This document shows positions 25,099-34,723 of a stretch of DNA of 64,000 bases, piece after piece. This DNA comes from JAAUUE01 sp943370025 (lineage in GTDB: Bacteria; Cyanobacteriota; Cyanobacteriia; Cyanobacteriales; JAAUUE01), in assembly GCA_943370025.1 (NCBI GenBank), contig CALRPI020000012.1, forward strand, positions 1 through 64,000. Direction: 5' to 3'. The position numbers and the translations under genes are program-made. The notes beneath the pieces were generated by a model. It was not told the DNA's origin and ran no database searches. It saw only the letters and a program-made list of their open reading frames with translations. Within the stretch, counting starts at the first letter, position 1. Each line of letters opens with the position of its first letter.

Positions 25099-26328
25099 TT
25101 AACCCATTTTATCAAACATGCCAAAGAGAGGCAGGTACATTGATAACAAGATCACGGCTACCATCCCTGCCAGACCCACCATCATAATTGGCTCCAAAAT
25201 ACTCGTCAGAGCTTTGACAGCTTGTTCTACTTCTTCTTCGTAGAAATCAGCCACCTTCATTAACATGGCATCTAGTTGCCCCGTTTCTTCGCCAATAGAA
25301 ATCATTTGGATCGACATGATCGGGAAGACGTTAGCCCGTTGTAGGGCAATACTCATCATCCCCCCCTGTTCAATTTCTGCCATACAGCCAGCTACGGCAT
25401 TGGTGATTACTTGATTACCAGCGGTCTCCTTCACAATTTCTAAGGAGGTAAGGATAGGCACTCCAGAGCGGGTCAGCGTGCCAAAAGTACGGCTAAAACG
25501 AGCGATCGCTGACTTCTCATTTAAATCCCCTAAAATAGGAGCCTTGAGCAATAGCCCATCAATTTGCAATCTACCAACGGGAGTTTTATAGTAGAGCTTA
25601 AAAGCATTAATAGTCCCAACAATCACGGCGATAACCATAATGATCCAGTAATTCTGCTTCGGTGGCGGCAGAAATGGTCCCCGCAGCACTTCACTGATAT
25701 TCATCATTACTTGAGTTAGGAGGGGCAACTCTCCCCCTAAACTCGCAAACACATTAGCAAAAATAGGGAGTAAAAATACTGTCATCCCAATAAATACTAT
25801 AAAGGCAATAAAGCCCACTACTGTAGGATAAGCCATGGCTGATTTAACTTGCCCTTGGAGACGAGCAGTGTCCTCTAGTACTTTTGCCAAACGGTTTAAT
25901 ACTTCGTCTAGTACCCCGCCAATTTCTCCAGCCTGTACCATGCTGATATACAGCTTATCAAAACACTCTGGATGTTTCGCCATGGCTACAGAAATATCCG
26001 TCCCCTGTTGGACTTCCGCACTGATCGCCATTAGGGCTTTTTTTAGTTTAGGATTGGCACATTGTTCAGATAAAACCCCCAAGCAACGTACCATTGCCAC
26101 CCCTGCATTGACCATCGCTGCAAATTGTCGGGAAAATACAGCTTTATCTTTGACACTTACGGAGGAGAAATCAAAGGAAAATTTAAAACCTTGTTTCTCT
26201 TGGAGTTCTCGAACAGAGTAGCCTTTGCTACGGAGCATGGCACTAGCTTCGATCAGGGTCGGAGCCACTACTTGTTCTTTTTTGGTTTTTCCAGCTTGGT
26301 CTCTAACTTCGGCAATATAGGTAGGCAT
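25099..26328 (-). CDS. pilC: Type IV pilus assembly inner-membrane protein PilC
   Basis: A 409-residue polytopic platform protein of the type IV pilus (GspF family). It has two repeated T2SSF domains, roughly residues 70-190 and 275-400. Each contains a conserved FSRQFAAMVNAGV / FSRTFGTLTRSGV motif and ends in hydrophobic helices. It couples PilB/PilT ATPase motion to pilin insertion and removal. It is the third gene of pilB-pilT-pilC. The product supports motility and DNA uptake in cyanobacteria. The gap to pilT carries a family A-derived repeat. Confidence 0.95.
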   Translation of the reverse strand: MPTYIAEVRDQAGKTKKEQVVAPTLIEASAMLRSKGYSVRELQEKQGFKFSFDFSSVSVKDKAVFSRQFAAMVNAGVAMVRCLGVLSEQCANPKLKKALMAISAEVQQGTDISVAMAKHPECFDKLYISMVQAGEIGGVLDEVLNRLAKVLEDTARLQGQVKSAMAYPTVVGFIAFIVFIGMTVFLLPIFANVFASLGGELPLLTQVMMNISEVLRGPFLPPPKQNYWIIMVIAVIVGTINAFKLYYKTPVGRLQIDGLLLKAPILGDLNEKSAIARFSRTFGTLTRSGVPILTSLEIVKETAGNQVITNAVAGCMAEIEQGGMMSIALQRANVFPIMSIQMISIGEETGQLDAMLMKVADFYEEEVEQAVKALTSILEPIMMVGLAGMVAVILLSMYLPLFGMFDKMG

Positions 26329-26397
26329 AGGTACATTCCTTGGCTAATTAGCTCTATCCTAGTGGTTTTTAGTTTTAATAGCTCTAGTCAATCCTTT

Positions 26398-26481
26398 AGA
26401 AGTTATTTATAAAGTGGCTAGAGGGTAGGATTTTCCACCCCCGGCGAGAAAACCCTATCTTTTATTTATAAATAAGCCTTC
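26398..26481. repeat. Diverged family A repeat
   Basis: AGAAGTTATTTATAAAGTGGCTAGAGGG, then stem TTTTCCACCCCCGG / GGCGAGAAAA, ending TTTATAAATAAGCCTTCT. Here the left arm carries GTGGCTAGAGGG, the inverse of the usual right arm, so the copy is rearranged or has two right ends. It touches the pilT stop codon (reverse complement of CTA at 26481). Confidence 0.65.
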
Positions 26482-27590
26482 TACATTTTTGAGGCGGCGA
26501 TCGAAGCAGAACTACCGCCTAATAGGCGCTGTAGTTCATCGGGCTTGGCAGCTTTGCCCATAGCAGCTTCAAAGCTAATTGCCCCGTTTTTGACATAGCC
26601 GGCTAGGGCTTGCTCCATCGTCTGCATCCCCATTTTCATCCCTGTCTGGATCGAGCCATACATCATACTGGTCTTACCTTCCCGCATCAGGTTAGCGATC
26701 GCTGGGGTGACAATCATAATTTCTTGCACCATCACCCGTCCATACTCCCCGGGCTTGACGTTTTTCTTGGGGCAGAGACATTGACTAAATACTGCTAATA
26801 AAGATTGGGATAGCTGGGCGCGGATTTGGGGCTGTTGGATCGGCGGGAACACATCAAGAATCCGATCAATCGTACTAGCTGCGGAGTTGGTATGGAGCGT
26901 CCCAAACACTAAGTGTCCTGTTTCTGCAGCAGAGATAGCTAGAGCAATAGTTTCTAAATCCCGCATTTCTCCCACAAGAATAATATCTGGGTCTTGACGT
27001 AGTGCCCCCCGGAGGGCATTAGCAAAACTTTTGGTATCTTCACCCCTAGCTCGTTGGTGAAATAGGCTTTTCACATTCGGGAATACATACTCGATCGGGT
27101 CTTCAACAGTCAGAATATGCTCGGCTCTGGTGCGATTAATCAAATCTAGCATGGCAGCCATTGTCGTTGTCTTCCCAGACCCAGTTTGCCCTGTCACCAA
27201 CACCAATCCCCTAGGGCGGTGAGTCATTTCTCGGACAATATCTGGCAACCCTAACATATCAAAGTTAGGAATTTTAGACGACAAAGCCCGCATACAGGCA
27301 GCGTAGGAACCCCTCTCTTTGTATACATTTAAGCGGAATCTAGCTAAACCCTTGACTCCATAGGAGGAATCTAGCTCCCAGTTCATTTCCAAATCTTTCC
27401 GCTGCTGGTTATTGAGCATACTAAAAATCAAGCGTTGGGCATCTTGGGAGGTGAGCATTTCACCAAACTGGGGTTGGGGTCCTAATTTACCACTAACCCG
27501 AAAATAAAGAGGCGCTCCAGCTTGAATATGGACATCGGAGCCGCCTTGCTCCACTAGGCTTTCGAGAATGTCTTCAATCATTAGTTCCAT
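26481..27590 (-). CDS. pilT: Type IV pilus retraction ATPase PilT
   Basis: A 369-residue hexameric AAA+-like ATPase that depolymerises pili. The N-terminal PAS-like part (GGSDVHIQAGAPLYFRVSG) is followed by Walker A VTGQTGSGKTTT (around residue 130), the Asp box LTVEDPIEYVF, Walker B DIILVGEMRDLET and the His box TGHLVFGTLHTNSA. The C-terminus ends SIAASKM, next to a family A element. It sits between pilB and pilC on the same strand, the usual cyanobacterial order. Confidence 0.96.
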   Translation of the reverse strand: MELMIEDILESLVEQGGSDVHIQAGAPLYFRVSGKLGPQPQFGEMLTSQDAQRLIFSMLNNQQRKDLEMNWELDSSYGVKGLARFRLNVYKERGSYAACMRALSSKIPNFDMLGLPDIVREMTHRPRGLVLVTGQTGSGKTTTMAAMLDLINRTRAEHILTVEDPIEYVFPNVKSLFHQRARGEDTKSFANALRGALRQDPDIILVGEMRDLETIALAISAAETGHLVFGTLHTNSAASTIDRILDVFPPIQQPQIRAQLSQSLLAVFSQCLCPKKNVKPGEYGRVMVQEIMIVTPAIANLMREGKTSMMYGSIQTGMKMGMQTMEQALAGYVKNGAISFEAAMGKAAKPDELQRLLGGSSASIAASKM

Positions 27591-27823
27591 AGCGCGTAGA
27601 TATCCTTGAGTATGATGTTTGATTAATAGTGATTAGTACCTAGAAATTGCCAACTGTTCCTGACACTCGTTATATTTCGGAAATGGTGTGGGTTGAGATT
27701 AAATCTCTGGAGAACCCAGATAAGTTAACTAGATAAATTTAATATGCCCCGAGTTGAGATTTGATCTTGCTTTAAATCTGGTTTCTGATCCCATTCCTCA
27801 ATTAATTTTGTCTAGGTTTGACT

Positions 27824-29830
27824 CTAATGCTGGTCTTGGAAGCGGGGAGTCATGCAGTAGGGGCAGTCGACCCATTCTTGCTTGAGTTCAGCATGGCAAG
27901 TCCGACAGGTTAGCACCGCTTTACGTTTTGCTTTTAGCTCCGACTCTAGACCAGAATCGGTAAAGGTCACCCGTTCCACTTCCTCTAAGGTGGTATGTCC
28001 CTGCTGCACTAGCTCTAGGCTGTAGGCAAGGAGGGTTTTCATCCCATCTTCCACGGCAGCTTCCTTAATCGTAGTAGTGGGGGCGGCTTCATTAATTAGG
28101 GCTTGCAAGCGTTCGGTCACCCGCATGAATTCGTAGACCCCAACCCGACCTTTATAGCCGATCCCATTGCATTTTTTGCAGAGGGCATTCTTAGTCCGGA
28201 GAGCTGCGATTTGATCCTTAGGAACAGTATTTGCTTTGTAGATGGTAATCTCGCTGTCGAGGGAAGCCGACAGCCCAAATCTAGCGAGTTCCTCCCGGGT
28301 AGGAGTGTAGGGGACACGACAGTCGGTACAGACTTTCCGCATCAGTCTTTGAGCCAAGACCCCTAATAATGCCCCGCCCACCATGAAAGGTTCTACGCCC
28401 ATTTCATCTAATCTGGCGATCGCCCCTGCCGCATCGTTGGTGTGTAGGGTAGTTAATACCAAGTGTCCAGTCAACGCTGCTTCGATCGCCGTCTTGGCTG
28501 TTTCCTTGTCTCTAGTTTCTCCCACCAGAATTACATCTGGGTCTTGACGCATAAAAGCCCGGAGAATATTCGGGAAGTCCATCCCTTTTTCCCGAATTAC
28601 TTGAACTTGGGTAATCCCCGGCAGGGCGTACTCGATCGGGTCTTCGGCGGTACTAATATTGACAGCGGGATCGTTTCTTTCGGCTAATACCGAATAGAGA
28701 CTGGTGGATTTCCCAGAGCCGGTAGGCCCAGTCACCAGAATCAAGCCAAAGGGACGGCTGGCGGTATCCCTGACCATTTGCAAGGTATCGGGATCTGTGA
28801 TCAGTTTGTCTAAGCCCAGTTGGGTGGCTGAGTTATCAAGGATCCGTAAAACTATTTTTTCGCCGTAACGGCTGGGGAGGCAGTTGACCCGAAAGTCTAC
28901 TTTTCTGCCTTGGAAGACCCGGCGAATTTTGCCATCTTGGGGCGATCGTCGCTCTGCAATATTTAACTCCGCCATGATCTTAAACCGAGCCGCCACAGAA
29001 GAGGCAATTTTCTTCGGCAGGGGATCAAAGGATTCCTGTAGCACCCCATCCTTGCGATAGCGGATACGCAGGGTTTCTTCTTGGGGTTCAAGGTGAATAT
29101 CCGATACTCCTTCTTGGATGGCTCTGGCTAATATCTTATTCACAAGGTTGACGATCGGTGCAGCCTGAGCTTCTTCGGTGTTTAGGTCATCACCAGTAGC
29201 ATCATATTCATCACCGCCATCTAAGAGATCTAACCCTTCCAAATCCTTAGACACATCAACAGATTTGGCAATCTCGGTAGCTTTTTCTTTTTCTACCTTT
29301 TCATCAAGGTAGTGGGAAATTAATTTTTGGTAATCCTCAATGCTAATTACCATTCTTTGCAGGGAAACACCTTGGGGACGAAGAATCCGGTTCAGGTCAT
29401 CTTGAGCACTGAGGTTGTCTGGCTCCACCATGGCCACTAGAGCGATCGGCGGCGTAGCTTCATCATTTCTGGCTACAGGCAATAGTTTTGCCCGCCGGCA
29501 AATATCTAAAGGGATCAGGGATTCGATTAAACTACTGACTGTAACGGGGTCAATATCACGAATTTCTGGATCAAGGGATTCTACACCGTAGAGAATTTTT
29601 AATTCAAATAACTGCTGTTTTTTGTACTGCCGCAGTAATTCTGGGGGCAGTTGCTTGCCCGTAAGACCTTCCAACACCTCTACTAGGGGGCGGTTAGATT
29701 TACGAGATTCGGTGAGAGCCTGCTTCATCTGGTCTGGCTCGACGTAGCCAGCTTGAATTAGTTTATTCCCAAAGGGGGAAAACTCGTTGCGAACTACCAA
29801 TGCGCGTCTTTGAGAGGAGGATTGAGTCAT
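27824..29830 (-). CDS. pilB: Type IV pilus extension ATPase PilB
   Basis: The 668-residue extension motor. The N-terminal GspE domain (FGNKLIQAGYVEPDQ, around residues 15-170) precedes the ATPase core: Walker A VTGPTGSGKSTSL, ISTAEDPIEYA, Walker B DVILVGETRDKET and LTTLHTNDAAGA. A zinc-type Cys set lies at CTDCRVPY and CKKCNGIGYKGR. A second small CxxC pair occurs at the C-terminus (CRTCHAEL, CPYC), which makes a zinc-ribbon-like tail. It is the first gene of pilB-pilT-pilC. The promoter should lie in the 290 bp upstream, which also hold a family B repeat. Confidence 0.96.
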   Translation of the reverse strand: MTQSSSQRRALVVRNEFSPFGNKLIQAGYVEPDQMKQALTESRKSNRPLVEVLEGLTGKQLPPELLRQYKKQQLFELKILYGVESLDPEIRDIDPVTVSSLIESLIPLDICRRAKLLPVARNDEATPPIALVAMVEPDNLSAQDDLNRILRPQGVSLQRMVISIEDYQKLISHYLDEKVEKEKATEIAKSVDVSKDLEGLDLLDGGDEYDATGDDLNTEEAQAAPIVNLVNKILARAIQEGVSDIHLEPQEETLRIRYRKDGVLQESFDPLPKKIASSVAARFKIMAELNIAERRSPQDGKIRRVFQGRKVDFRVNCLPSRYGEKIVLRILDNSATQLGLDKLITDPDTLQMVRDTASRPFGLILVTGPTGSGKSTSLYSVLAERNDPAVNISTAEDPIEYALPGITQVQVIREKGMDFPNILRAFMRQDPDVILVGETRDKETAKTAIEAALTGHLVLTTLHTNDAAGAIARLDEMGVEPFMVGGALLGVLAQRLMRKVCTDCRVPYTPTREELARFGLSASLDSEITIYKANTVPKDQIAALRTKNALCKKCNGIGYKGRVGVYEFMRVTERLQALINEAAPTTTIKEAAVEDGMKTLLAYSLELVQQGHTTLEEVERVTFTDSGLESELKAKRKAVLTCRTCHAELKQEWVDCPYCMTPRFQDQH

Positions 29831-29883
29831 AGAGCCGGATGTAGATATCTCCTTATCGTCATCATTCCCAATAATCCAGTGAC

Positions 29884-29985
29884 CATAGCAGTCCTAAATC
29901 ATTTGCTAACCGTTGTCAAGTCAACTTGCTTCTGGTAGATGGCTTCACCAGCCTGCGGCTGGTGAAGCCATTTAGGATCGCTATA
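29884..29985. repeat. Family B repeat upstream of pilB
   Basis: ATAGCAGTCCTAAATCATTT, then CTTGCTTCTGGTAGATGGC, then the hairpin TTCACCAGCC / GGCTGGTGAA, ending CCATTTAGGATCGCTATAT. The ends, ATAGCAGTCCTAAAT and ATTTAGGATCGCTAT, are inverted repeats. Intergenic. Confidence 0.75.
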
Positions 29986-30120
29986 TCCTAGTCAAAATTT
30001 ATAGGTTTTACTAGTTTATCAAGATTTATATTCCCTAGCATAACTGACATCAGGGAAACTAGCTTACTTTCTGTTGAGGAAGTTGGGTATCCTAAGAAGA
30101 GCAGGATTAAGACATTTTCG

Positions 30121-30267
30121 ATGATAGTATATAAAAAATCCGTTTCAGCTTGTTCTAATACTAAATTTTTCTGGGGTATTTGGGGTTATGCGGCAGGACT
30201 CCTCCATTTTGATCTAGTGTTAGTACTGGCGGCGATAATGCTATGGTTTGCTGTTTTGCAAAATTGA
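30121..30267 (+). CDS. Possible 48-residue membrane miniprotein
   Basis: An ATG ORF of 48 codons that ends 13 bp before grpE. The product starts MIVYKKSVSACSNTKFFWGI and continues with a hydrophobic stretch from residue 16 to 46, enough for one or two transmembrane helices, with Lys5 and Lys6 on the N-terminal side. There is no clear ribosome-binding site, and nothing marks it as a known family. It could also be the untranslated leader of grpE. Confidence 0.3.
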   Translation: MIVYKKSVSACSNTKFFWGIWGYAAGLLHFDLVLVLAAIMLWFAVLQN

Positions 30268-30280
30268 ATCAAGGGGAACT

Positions 30281-31045
30281 ATGAACGAGCAAGAACAACA
30301 GCTAGATAATGTCAATAACGATATACAGGAGCCGGGTAAAGAGGCTATTGCCACCCCACTCGAAGATATGGAAGATATTAGTGGAGCAGCGGACATAGAC
30401 CTGCCAGATTTTAGTGCTAATCCAACGCCCGCTGACTCTGAGGCTGCTTACTGGGAAGCTATGGCAGCAGATGTCACCCAAGCTGATGAGACGGCGATCA
30501 TGCTAGCGGCTATCCAGCAAGAGAATTTGATTCTCAAAACTCAGTTAGAAGAAAGGGGACAGCAACTAGAGAGTGTTAAGTCTCAGTATGCCCGTCTAGG
30601 AGCTGACTTTGAGAACTTTCGCAAACGCACTCTCAAGGAAAAAGAAGATGCAGAGGTGCAGATCAAAGGAGCAACTATTAAAGAGCTGTTGCCCGTAGTA
30701 GATAACTTTGACCGGGCTAGATCCCATATCAAGCCCCAGAATGATGGGGAAATGAACATCCATAAAAGCTATCAGAGTGTCTATAAACAATTAGTGGACT
30801 GCCTCAAGCGGGTGGGAGTTTCCCCCATGCGACCCGAGGGCGAGCCTTTTGACCCTAATTTCCATGAGGCGGTGATGCGAGAAGCTACGGCGGAATATCC
30901 AGAAGGGGCAGTGGTGGAACAACTAGTGCGGGGATATACCTTAGGAGATCGCGTCCTGCGCCATGCCATGGTCAAAGTCGCTGCGCCCCCAGAGGATGCG
31001 CCTACACCATCAACGCCTGCTAGCGAAGAGGCATCCGAGAATTAA
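30281..31045 (+). CDS. grpE: Nucleotide exchange factor GrpE
   Basis: GrpE releases ADP from DnaK. The ATG at 30281 is preceded by AAGGGG and gives a 254-residue protein. Upstream in-frame TTG codons lack such a site. The acidic disordered N-terminal segment (about residues 1-75) is longer than in E. coli. It is followed by the long helix (LKTQLEERGQQLESVKSQYAR) and the conserved FENFRKRTLKEKEDAE. The beta domain has PEGEPFDPNFHEAVM and VVEQLVRGYTLGDRVLRHA. It is first in grpE-dnaK-dnaJ. No CIRCE inverted repeat (TTAGCACTC-N9-GAGTGCTAA) is seen upstream. Confidence 0.95.
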   Translation: MNEQEQQLDNVNNDIQEPGKEAIATPLEDMEDISGAADIDLPDFSANPTPADSEAAYWEAMAADVTQADETAIMLAAIQQENLILKTQLEERGQQLESVKSQYARLGADFENFRKRTLKEKEDAEVQIKGATIKELLPVVDNFDRARSHIKPQNDGEMNIHKSYQSVYKQLVDCLKRVGVSPMRPEGEPFDPNFHEAVMREATAEYPEGAVVEQLVRGYTLGDRVLRHAMVKVAAPPEDAPTPSTPASEEASEN

Positions 31046-31341
31046 CCTAGGTAATTATTCCCTAAGGCTAAGAAGTTAGCCAGCTAAACTCTATAGACTA
31101 AAATTCATCTAGAGAAAACACCCAAAACCCCAATTAATCACCATTTGGCTAGTTATTTGGCGATGATCATTCCTCGACTAGGGGCAGCAAGTTGATGATC
31201 AAAGTTCAACATAATAGCGAAAAATAGTAAAAAAGTGAATAATATGGGGAATGATATAGCTAAGTAGGTTTAAGTAAATTCAAGTAATCCACCCATTACT
31301 TCACAACTGTTAACCAAAAAGGAAATTAACTCTAAAATCCT

Positions 31342-33321
31342 ATGGGAAAAGTCATCGGTATCGACCTAGGAACCACCAATAGCTGCCTTGCGGTACTAGA
31401 AGGCGGCAAGCCCATTGTTATTGCCAACTCAGAAGGGGAAAGGACAACGCCTAGTATTATTGGGTTTGGTAAAGGGGACGAGCGCTTAGTGGGAGATCCT
31501 GCCAAGCGTCAGTCTGTTACTAATGCTGAAAATACTATTTATAGTATCAAGCGTTTTATTGGCCGCCGATGGGATGATACCGTCGAAGAAAGATCGCGTG
31601 TTCCCTATAATTGTGTGCGGGGAAGAGATGACACCGTCGATGTGCAGATTCGGGGGCAAAACTACACTCCCCAAGAAATCTCCGCCATGGTACTGCAAAA
31701 ATTAAAGCAGGATGCAGAAGACTTTCTCGGAGAAACTGTTACTCAAGCCGTAATTACTGTGCCAGCCTACTTTACCGATGCCCAGCGTCAAGCCACGAAG
31801 GATGCGGGGACGATCGCTGGCTTGGAAGTGCTGCGAATTATTAACGAGCCGACTGCTGCTGCCCTAGCCTACGGCATGGATAAACTAGAACAAAATCAAT
31901 TGATTCTAGTATTTGATTTGGGTGGAGGGACTTTTGATGTGTCAATCCTGCAACTAGGTGATGGGGTTTTTGAGGTCAAAGCTACTTCTGGGAATAATCA
32001 CTTAGGTGGAGATGATTTTGATAATGTCCTTGTCCAATGGATGCGGCAAAAATTTCAAGAAACGGAAGGCGTGGATTTAGCCCAAGATAAGGTGGCTCTG
32101 CAACGCCTCCGGGAAGGGGCAGAAAAAGCCAAGATTGAGCTTTCCAGCATGAGTACTACTTCCATTAACCTGCCTTTTATTACTGCCGATGCTAGTGGAC
32201 CAAAACATTTAGAAATGGATTTGACACGATCGCAGTTTGAAGAACTAGTGAGAAGTTTGGTGGAAAGTACCATTCAGCCAGTGGTACAAGCTCTGAAGGA
32301 TGCTGAACTCAAACCCAGTGATATTGAAAAAATTATTCTTGTGGGCGGCTCTACCCGGATTCCAGCGGTTCAAGAAGCAATTAAGAAATTCTTTGGCGGT
32401 CGTGCGCCCGATCGCTCCGTTAACCCCGATGAAGCTGTGGCTGTGGGGGCGGCAGTTCAAGGGGGAGTCCTTGGAGGTGAAGTAGAAGACCTACTGCTCC
32501 TAGATGTCACCCCCCTATCCCTAGGCATTGAAACCCTAGGCGAAGTGTTTACCAAGATTACTGAGCGCAACACCACGATTCCGACGACTAAATCCCAGAT
32601 TTTCTCTACGGCTACCGATGGTCAAACCACAGTGGAAATCCATGTCCTCCAAGGGGAGAGAGCCATGGCCAGAGATAATAAAAGTCTGGGTAAGTTTCTG
32701 CTGACTGGAATTCCGCCCACTCCTAGAGGTGTGCCCCAGATTGAGGTTTCCTTTGAAATTGATGTCAATGGCATTCTCAAGGTGTCGGCGACCGATCGAG
32801 GTACTGGCAGAGAGCAGAGTATCAGGATTACCAACACTGGTGGACTAAGCGTTGCCGAAATTGAGCGAATGCGTCAAGAGGCAGAAAGCTATGCCGATGT
32901 CGATCGTCGCCGTCTGCAAATGGTAGAAGTGAAAAACCAAGCAGAGAATCTGATCCAAAGCTATCAATCTACCTTGGTAGATAATCCTGATATGATCAGT
33001 CCCCCCTTCAAAGTGGAGATGGATAAGAAGTTAGAGCAATTACGGGCAGTATTTAACGATGACTCCAGTGATCTAGATGTTGCTAAAGCCCTAGTTGATG
33101 AGTTCCAACAAATGCTCTTTGCTGTGGGAACTGCGGTATATCAAAAATCCCCCGGTATTACTCCCAGCAATGCTATGGAAGAGACGGAGTATCTTGATGG
33201 CTACGATGATGCCACAGTTAGTGTAGAGATTAGTGGCAGTTCGGCTACGGGTGATGATGATTTTGTCTTTGATTTTGATGATGATGCCACCATTACTGCT
33301 GATTATGAGCCAGTAGACTAA
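31342..33321 (+). CDS. dnaK: Chaperone DnaK (Hsp70)
   Basis: A 659-residue Hsp70. The ATPase domain (1-385) has IGIDLGTTNSC, VFDLGGGTFDVS and ILVGGSTRIPAVQ. The linker VEDLLLLDVTPLSLGIE and the substrate-binding domain follow. The helical lid ends in an acidic, low-complexity tail (DDDFVFDFDDDATITADYEP) instead of the EEVD/EVK type ending. Cyanobacteria carry several DnaK paralogues; which one this is cannot be decided here, though the grpE-dnaK-dnaJ order resembles the dnaK1-type locus. The 296 bp before it hold no gene. A family B repeat lies just after its stop. Confidence 0.96.
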   Translation: MGKVIGIDLGTTNSCLAVLEGGKPIVIANSEGERTTPSIIGFGKGDERLVGDPAKRQSVTNAENTIYSIKRFIGRRWDDTVEERSRVPYNCVRGRDDTVDVQIRGQNYTPQEISAMVLQKLKQDAEDFLGETVTQAVITVPAYFTDAQRQATKDAGTIAGLEVLRIINEPTAAALAYGMDKLEQNQLILVFDLGGGTFDVSILQLGDGVFEVKATSGNNHLGGDDFDNVLVQWMRQKFQETEGVDLAQDKVALQRLREGAEKAKIELSSMSTTSINLPFITADASGPKHLEMDLTRSQFEELVRSLVESTIQPVVQALKDAELKPSDIEKIILVGGSTRIPAVQEAIKKFFGGRAPDRSVNPDEAVAVGAAVQGGVLGGEVEDLLLLDVTPLSLGIETLGEVFTKITERNTTIPTTKSQIFSTATDGQTTVEIHVLQGERAMARDNKSLGKFLLTGIPPTPRGVPQIEVSFEIDVNGILKVSATDRGTGREQSIRITNTGGLSVAEIERMRQEAESYADVDRRRLQMVEVKNQAENLIQSYQSTLVDNPDMISPPFKVEMDKKLEQLRAVFNDDSSDLDVAKALVDEFQQMLFAVGTAVYQKSPGITPSNAMEETEYLDGYDDATVSVEISGSSATGDDDFVFDFDDDATITADYEPVD

Positions 33322-33330
33322 AATAGGATA

Positions 33331-33420
33331 AGCAATCCTAAATGACTTCACCGCCGCAGGTGGGTGAAATCGTTTACCAGAGACAAATTGATCTAAGCAA
33401 ATCCTTGAAGATTGCTATAG
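33331..33420. repeat. Family B repeat, reverse orientation
   Basis: AGCAATCCTAAATGACTTCA, then the hairpin CACCGCC / GGTGGGTG, then AAATCGTTTACCAGAGACAA, ending CAAATCCTTGAAGATTGCTAT. It lies right behind dnaK and could form its terminator. The order of segments is the reverse of the copies at 24991 and 29884. Confidence 0.7.
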
Positions 33421-33598
33421 CCTAAGATAATAAATATCCAATTTGCCGCTCTTTAGATCAAGGAGTGACGAGCTAGAGCTAGAATTAGCAGTTAAACACC
33501 TAAAACTACTATAGGCAAGTCCGCCGCAGACTAGCAAGTCAAGACCACTTGCAGAATGAAAGGGCAAAAACAAACAAAATAATTCAAATCCACCTACT

Positions 33599-34723
33599 AT
33601 GGCACGTGATTTTTATGAAACCCTTGGTGTCTCCCGTGATGCTGACAAGGAAGAGCTAAAGCGAGCTTACCGTCGCCTAGCTCGAAAGTATCACCCGGAT
33701 GTCAACAAGGAACCGGGGGCAGAGGAGCAATTTAAGGAAGTTAGCCGTGCTTATGAGATTCTTTCTGAGCCAGAAGCTAGGGCGAGGTACGATCGCTTTG
33801 GGGAAGCTGGAGTATCGGCTGGAGCTGGGGGCTTCGGCGATATGGGAGATATGGGCGGTTTTGCCGATATCTTTGAGAGCTTCTTTAGTGGGTTTGGCGG
33901 TGCTGCTTCCCAACAACAACAGCGGCGCCGGGGTGGACCAGTCAAAGGTGAAGACCTCCGCCTCGACTTGAAGCTAGAGTTTCGAGAAGCAATTTTTGGC
34001 GGCAAAAAAGAAATTCGCATTCCCCATCAAGAAACCTGTGTTGTCTGTAATGGCACTGGTGCAAAACCCGGCACTAGCACGCGCACTTGTCCTACCTGTA
34101 ATGGTGGTGGCCAAGTCCGCCGGGCTACTCGAACTCCCTTTGGCAGCTTTACCCAGGTTTCTGTTTGTCCTACCTGCAATGGAGAGGGGCAGATCATTGA
34201 AGAAAAGTGTGATGCCTGTGGGGGAGCGGGACGGAAACAGGAAACTAAAAAGCTGGAAATCTCTATCCCCGCTGGGGTTGATAATGGCACCCGGCTCCGG
34301 GTATCTAAGGAAGGAGATGCCGGTCTCAGGGGCGGGGTTCCGGGGGATTTATATGTTTATTTATTCATTGAAGAAGATGCTGAATTCCGCCGGGAGGGAA
34401 TTAGCGTCCTCTCCGAACTAAAAATTAGTTATCTGCAAGCAATTTTGGGTAGTAACTTAGAGGTGAATACTGTAGATGGCCCACAGGAGTTAACTATTCC
34501 TCCGGGGATTCAGCCGGGGACGGTGCTGACCTTGGAAGAACACGGGGTGCCTATTTTGGGTAATCCAGTCAAACGGGGGGATCACTTGATTACGATTGCG
34601 ATCGATATTCCCACCCGCATCACGCCCGAAGAGCGAGAACTCTTGCAACAGTTGGCCAAGATTAGAGGCGATCGCATTGGCAAGGGAGGTATTGAGGGTT
34701 TCCTCGGTGGTTTCTTTAAGTAA
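33599..34723 (+). CDS. dnaJ: Chaperone DnaJ (Hsp40, type I)
   Basis: A 374-residue co-chaperone. The J domain (1-70) has the invariant HPDVN. A Gly/Phe-rich linker (70-105) is followed by a zinc-binding domain with four CxxCxGxG modules: CVVCNGTG, CPTCNGGG, CPTCNGEG and CDACGGAG. The C-terminal beta domains bind substrates (ISIPAGVDNGTRLRVS). This full type I architecture is what dnaJ of the main chaperone locus should have. The 277-bp gap from dnaK carries a family B repeat, so it may have its own promoter. The 3' end overlaps the convergent hydrolase gene by 8 bp. Confidence 0.96.
   Translation: MARDFYETLGVSRDADKEELKRAYRRLARKYHPDVNKEPGAEEQFKEVSRAYEILSEPEARARYDRFGEAGVSAGAGGFGDMGDMGGFADIFESFFSGFGGAASQQQQRRRGGPVKGEDLRLDLKLEFREAIFGGKKEIRIPHQETCVVCNGTGAKPGTSTRTCPTCNGGGQVRRATRTPFGSFTQVSVCPTCNGEGQIIEEKCDACGGAGRKQETKKLEISIPAGVDNGTRLRVSKEGDAGLRGGVPGDLYVYLFIEEDAEFRREGISVLSELKISYLQAILGSNLEVNTVDGPQELTIPPGIQPGTVLTLEEHGVPILGNPVKRGDHLITIAIDIPTRITPEERELLQQLAKIRGDRIGKGGIEGFLGGFFK

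Noticed and set aside
30268..31341. CIRCE (HrcA) operator for the chaperone genes
   Set aside because: No TTAGCACTC/GAGTGCTAA pair is present upstream of grpE or dnaK.
33751..34421. Several 80-140 codon ORFs in other frames of dnaJ
   Set aside because: Shadows of the GC-rich, repetitive Gly and Cys codons of dnaJ.
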